Made by a program: the position numbers and the translations under genes. Source: Buchnera aphidicola (Acyrthosiphon lactucae) (GTDB lineage: Bacteria > Pseudomonadota > Gammaproteobacteria > Enterobacterales > Enterobacteriaceae). Taken from it: a DNA stretch of 64,000 bases. The notes under the pieces were generated by a model. The model did not search any database. It saw nothing but the letters and a program-made list of their open reading frames with translations, and was not told the DNA's origin. Location: contig NZ_CP034891.1 in assembly GCF_005083565.1 (NCBI RefSeq), forward strand, positions 372,001 through 436,000, read 5' to 3'. Every line of letters starts with the position of its first letter. Position 1 is the stretch's first letter. Below are positions 61,442 to 64,000 of this stretch, piece by piece.

Positions 61442-62797
61442 ATGTTTAATAACTTAACTCAACGTCTTTCAAATAGTTTAAAAAAAATTATGAATAAAGG
61501 AAGACTAACAGAAGAAAATATAAAAGACTCTATAAGAGAAGTTAGGAAAGCCTTATTAGAATCAGATGTAACATTGCCAGTAATAAAAAAATTTATAGAA
61601 AATGTTAAAGAAAAATCAATTGGTTATCAAATAAATAAAAGTTTAACTCCTGGACAAGAATTTATAAAAATAGTTAAAAATGAATTAATATTTTCTATGG
61701 GTGAAAAAAACAATTCTTTAAATTTATCCATTCAACCACCAGCAGTTATATTAGTAGTTGGTTTACAAGGATCAGGAAAAACTACTAGTTTAGCAAAATT
61801 AGGAAAATGGATTAAAGATAAACATAAAAAAAAGATATTAATTGTATCTACTGATATTTATCGAGCAGCTGCTATCAAACAACTTCAAATATTATCTCAG
61901 CAAATTGAAATAGATTTTTTTAAATCTAGTGATAACCAAACTCCAATAGAAATAACTGCAGAAGCAATAAAATATGCAAAATTAAAATTGTATGATGTTT
62001 TATTAATTGATACAGCAGGACGCTTGCATGTTGATAAAAAAATGATGAGTGAAATTCAAGAAATACAAAATTTATCAAAACCTATTGAAACACTATTAAT
62101 AGTAGATTCAATGATGGGTCAAGATGCTATGAATATGGCAAAAATATTTAATAATGATTTATTGATCTCTGGTATAATATTAACTAAAACAGATGGTGAT
62201 TCTAGAAGTGGTATTGCTTTATCTATGCGTTATATTACTGGAAAACCTATTAAATTTATAGGAACAGGAGAAAAAATAACATCATTAGAAGCATTTTATC
62301 CTGAAAGAATAGCTGATAGAATTCTTGGAATGAACGATATCATATCTCTTATTGAAGATATTGAAGAAAAAGTAGATCAGTCACAAATTCAAAAACTAAC
62401 AAAAAAATTAAAAAAAGGTCAAAGTTTTAATTTAAATGACTTTTTAACACAAATTAAACAAATGAAAAAAATAGGCGGTTTAAATTATTTTATAGAAAAA
62501 TTTTCTATCAATCATCAACTGTCTAATAATATATCTTTATTAAATACAGATAAAAATACTTTAAATAAAATAGAAGCAATGATATGTTCTATGACACCTA
62601 AAGAAAGAATAAAGCCCATAATTATAAAGGGTTCAAGAAAACGCAGAATAGCTTTAGGTTCTGGTACAACAATACAAGATGTAAATAAATTATTAAAAAA
62701 TTTTGATGATATAAGGAGAATAATGAAAAAAATTAAAACTAATGGTATCACAAAAGTAATGCGTAGCATAAAAAATATAATACCTAAAAATTTTTAA
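61442..62797 (+). CDS. ffh: Ffh, signal recognition particle GTPase
   Basis: Ffh with 4.5S RNA targets membrane proteins to the translocon. The N domain is followed by the G domain with GLQGSGKTTS, DTAGR and TKTDGDSRSG, then the M domain with GSRKRRIALGSGTTIQDVNKLLKNF for RNA binding. The methionine-rich groove is reduced but present. It has 451 residues against 453. It is followed by rpsP, rimM and trmD, as in E. coli. Confidence 0.97.
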   Translation: MFNNLTQRLSNSLKKIMNKGRLTEENIKDSIREVRKALLESDVTLPVIKKFIENVKEKSIGYQINKSLTPGQEFIKIVKNELIFSMGEKNNSLNLSIQPPAVILVVGLQGSGKTTSLAKLGKWIKDKHKKKILIVSTDIYRAAAIKQLQILSQQIEIDFFKSSDNQTPIEITAEAIKYAKLKLYDVLLIDTAGRLHVDKKMMSEIQEIQNLSKPIETLLIVDSMMGQDAMNMAKIFNNDLLISGIILTKTDGDSRSGIALSMRYITGKPIKFIGTGEKITSLEAFYPERIADRILGMNDIISLIEDIEEKVDQSQIQKLTKKLKKGQSFNLNDFLTQIKQMKKIGGLNYFIEKFSINHQLSNNISLLNTDKNTLNKIEAMICSMTPKERIKPIIIKGSRKRRIALGSGTTIQDVNKLLKNFDDIRRIMKKIKTNGITKVMRSIKNIIPKNF

Positions 62798-62925
62798 AAA
62801 AATTATATTGTAAAAAATTAATTTAGTAAATTTTTTATATTTTATTTAATCTAAAAATTATAATTTTACTTTTTAATTTATTTTTAATAATCCTTTTAAT
62901 TTAATAACTTTTAAGAAGAAAAGAA

Positions 62926-63174
62926 ATGGTAAAAATTCGTTTAGCTAGATATGGAACAAAAAAACGTCCTTTTTATAAAATGGTAGCAGCTGATAGTCGC
63001 TTTTCTAGAAACGGTCGTTTCATTGAACGTTTAGGATATTTTAATCCTATTGCTAAAGGAAAATCTGAAACAATAAAATTAGATTTAGAACGTATTAAAT
63101 ACTGGACTAATCAAGGTGCTCAAATGTCAGAAAGAACTAAAAAAATAATAAAATTACTAAATAAAAAGAGGTAA
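62926..63174 (+). CDS. rpsP: Ribosomal protein S16
   Basis: S16 is needed for 30S assembly. It has 82 residues, equal to E. coli: [30 protein letters not shown] at the start and [19 protein letters not shown] at the end. It heads the rpsP-rimM-trmD transcript and is preceded by AAGAAGAAAAG. Confidence 0.97.
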   Translation: MVKIRLARYGTKKRPFYKMVAADSRFSRNGRFIERLGYFNPIAKGKSETIKLDLERIKYWTNQGAQMSERTKKIIKLLNKKR

Positions 63175-63196
63175 TATTATAAATATTAGTATTAAT

Positions 63197-63706
63197 ATGC
63201 CAGATCAACCATTGTTAATAGGAAAGGTTGGAAAATCTTACGGAATATTAGGTTGGACAAGCATTTCTTCTTTTACAGAAGAACCACAAAAAATATTTGA
63301 TTATCTTCCCTGGTTTTTTTTTAAAGAAGGACAATGGACAAAAATTCAGATTCAAAATTGGAAAAAACATAAAAATAATTTTATTGTTCATATAAAAGGT
63401 ATTTCCGATCGTTCAATAATTAGAAATTTTACTAATGCAGACATAATGATTAGTAAACGTACATTACCTATATTAAAAAAAAATAATTACTACTGGAATG
63501 ATATTATTAATTATAAAGTTTTTGATATAAATAAGAATTATTTAGGAATCGTAATTGATTTAATAAGAACAAAAAATAACGATATTCTTGTAGTAGAAAA
63601 TAAATTTAATATATCTAAAAAGAATATATTAATTCCATTTATCGAGAATAAAATAATAAAAAATGTAAATACTAATAATAAATTCATACTAGTTCAATGG
63701 AACTAA
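63197..63706 (+). CDS. rimM: RimM, 16S rRNA maturation factor
   Basis: RimM binds S19 and helps fold the 30S head. The N-terminal barrel has GKVGKSYGILGWTSISSFTE and PWFFFKEGQW; the C-terminal PRC-barrel part has NNYYWNDIINYKVFD. It has 169 residues against 182, a few residues lost at both ends. It is in the conserved position between rpsP and trmD. Confidence 0.93.
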   Translation: MPDQPLLIGKVGKSYGILGWTSISSFTEEPQKIFDYLPWFFFKEGQWTKIQIQNWKKHKNNFIVHIKGISDRSIIRNFTNADIMISKRTLPILKKNNYYWNDIINYKVFDINKNYLGIVIDLIRTKNNDILVVENKFNISKKNILIPFIENKIIKNVNTNNKFILVQWN

Positions 63707-63720
63707 ATCATGTGCTCTCA

Positions 63721-64000
63721 ATGAAAAAAAAATATAATGATACTAAGATGTGGTTTAATATTATTACTATTTTTCCAGAAATGTTTCGTGCAATTACTGA
63801 TTACGGTATCGTCGGACAGGCAATTAAAAAAGAAATTATTAATATTAATTTTTTTAATCCAAGAAATTTTAGTAAAAATAAATATAAATCTATAGATAAT
63901 CGTCCTTATGGAGGAGGACCTGGAATGTTAATGAGTGTTGAACCATTGTATCTAGCTATTAAAGCAGCAAAATCTGAATTAAAAGATGCTTCTATTATTT
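63721..64000 (+). CDS. trmD: TrmD, tRNA (guanine-37-N1)-methyltransferase, 5' part
   Basis: TrmD methylates G37 of tRNAs to prevent frameshifting. The visible part (MWFNIITIFPEMFRAITDYG, then DNRPYGGGPGMLM) matches the N-terminus of the SPOUT-family enzyme; the gene runs off the window end. The ATG at 63748 matches the E. coli start; the in-frame ATG at 63721 would add nine Lys-rich residues. Neither has a strong ribosome site, and translation may be coupled to rimM 14 bases upstream. Confidence 0.93.
   Translation, partial: MKKKYNDTKMWFNIITIFPEMFRAITDYGIVGQAIKKEIININFFNPRNFSKNKYKSIDNRPYGGGPGMLMSVEPLYLAIKAAKSELKDASII

Overview
The window is a 64 kb stretch of chromosome from Buchnera aphidicola, the obligate intracellular symbiont of aphids. 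Base composition is extremely AT-rich, with Lys/Asn/Ile-biased proteins. Every gene is a close relative of an Escherichia coli gene, intergenic DNA is nearly pure A/T, and there are no insertion sequences, prophages or CRISPR arrays. Gene order is a patchwork of short E. coli-collinear blocks from which single genes have dropped out. The exact aphid host cannot be told from the sequence.

Layout. (1) 1-8.7 kb: flagellar rod/hook operon flgBCDEFGHIJK behind a near-consensus sigma-70 promoter, with no regulatory or filament genes and a FlgJ lacking its muramidase half. (2) 8.9-12.9 kb: rne and rluC, divergent. (3) 13-20.4 kb: rpmF-fabD-fabG-acpP-tmk-holB-tatD-ptsG-hinT-lpoB (lipid, dTMP, replication clamp-loader, glucose uptake, peptidoglycan synthase activator); plsX, fabH and fabF are missing from the ancestral order and fabD is split by a poly(A) frameshift. 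(4) 20.8-24.8 kb: porin, asnS, pncB. (5) 25-31.2 kb: pyrD, rlmL, uup, trhO. (6) 31.2-38.9 kb: valS, pepA, then argF, pyrB, pyrI, ridA (arginine and pyrimidine synthesis). (7) 39-54.5 kb: the RNA and translation block deaD, pnp, rpsO, truB, rbfA, infB, nusA, tRNA-Leu(GAG), secG, glmM, ftsH, rlmE. (8) 54.6-59.9 kb: greA, ibaG, murA, rplU, rpmA, obgE, rpsI, rplM. (9) 60.1-64 kb: pheA, ffh, rpsP, rimM and the 5' part of trmD, cut by the window end.

How it fits together. The region combines housekeeping (translation, RNA decay, wall precursors, Sec/SRP export) with host-directed biosynthesis (phenylalanine through PheA, arginine through ArgF, pyrimidines through PyrBI/PyrD) and glucose import through PtsG. 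Regulation looks stripped down: there is no visible pyrBI attenuator or pheA leader peptide, and both motifs for Phe feedback are altered in PheA. RNase E keeps recognisable membrane, enolase and PNPase docking peptides inside an otherwise eroded C-terminal half, and pnp lies in the same window. Most transcription ends appear to be AT-rich hairpins between genes.

The strongest leads are the fabD poly(A) frameshift and several other A10-A11 tracts, the altered PheA regulatory motifs, the preserved degradosome docking peptides, the altered porin constriction loop, and a structured element between lpoB and the porin gene.
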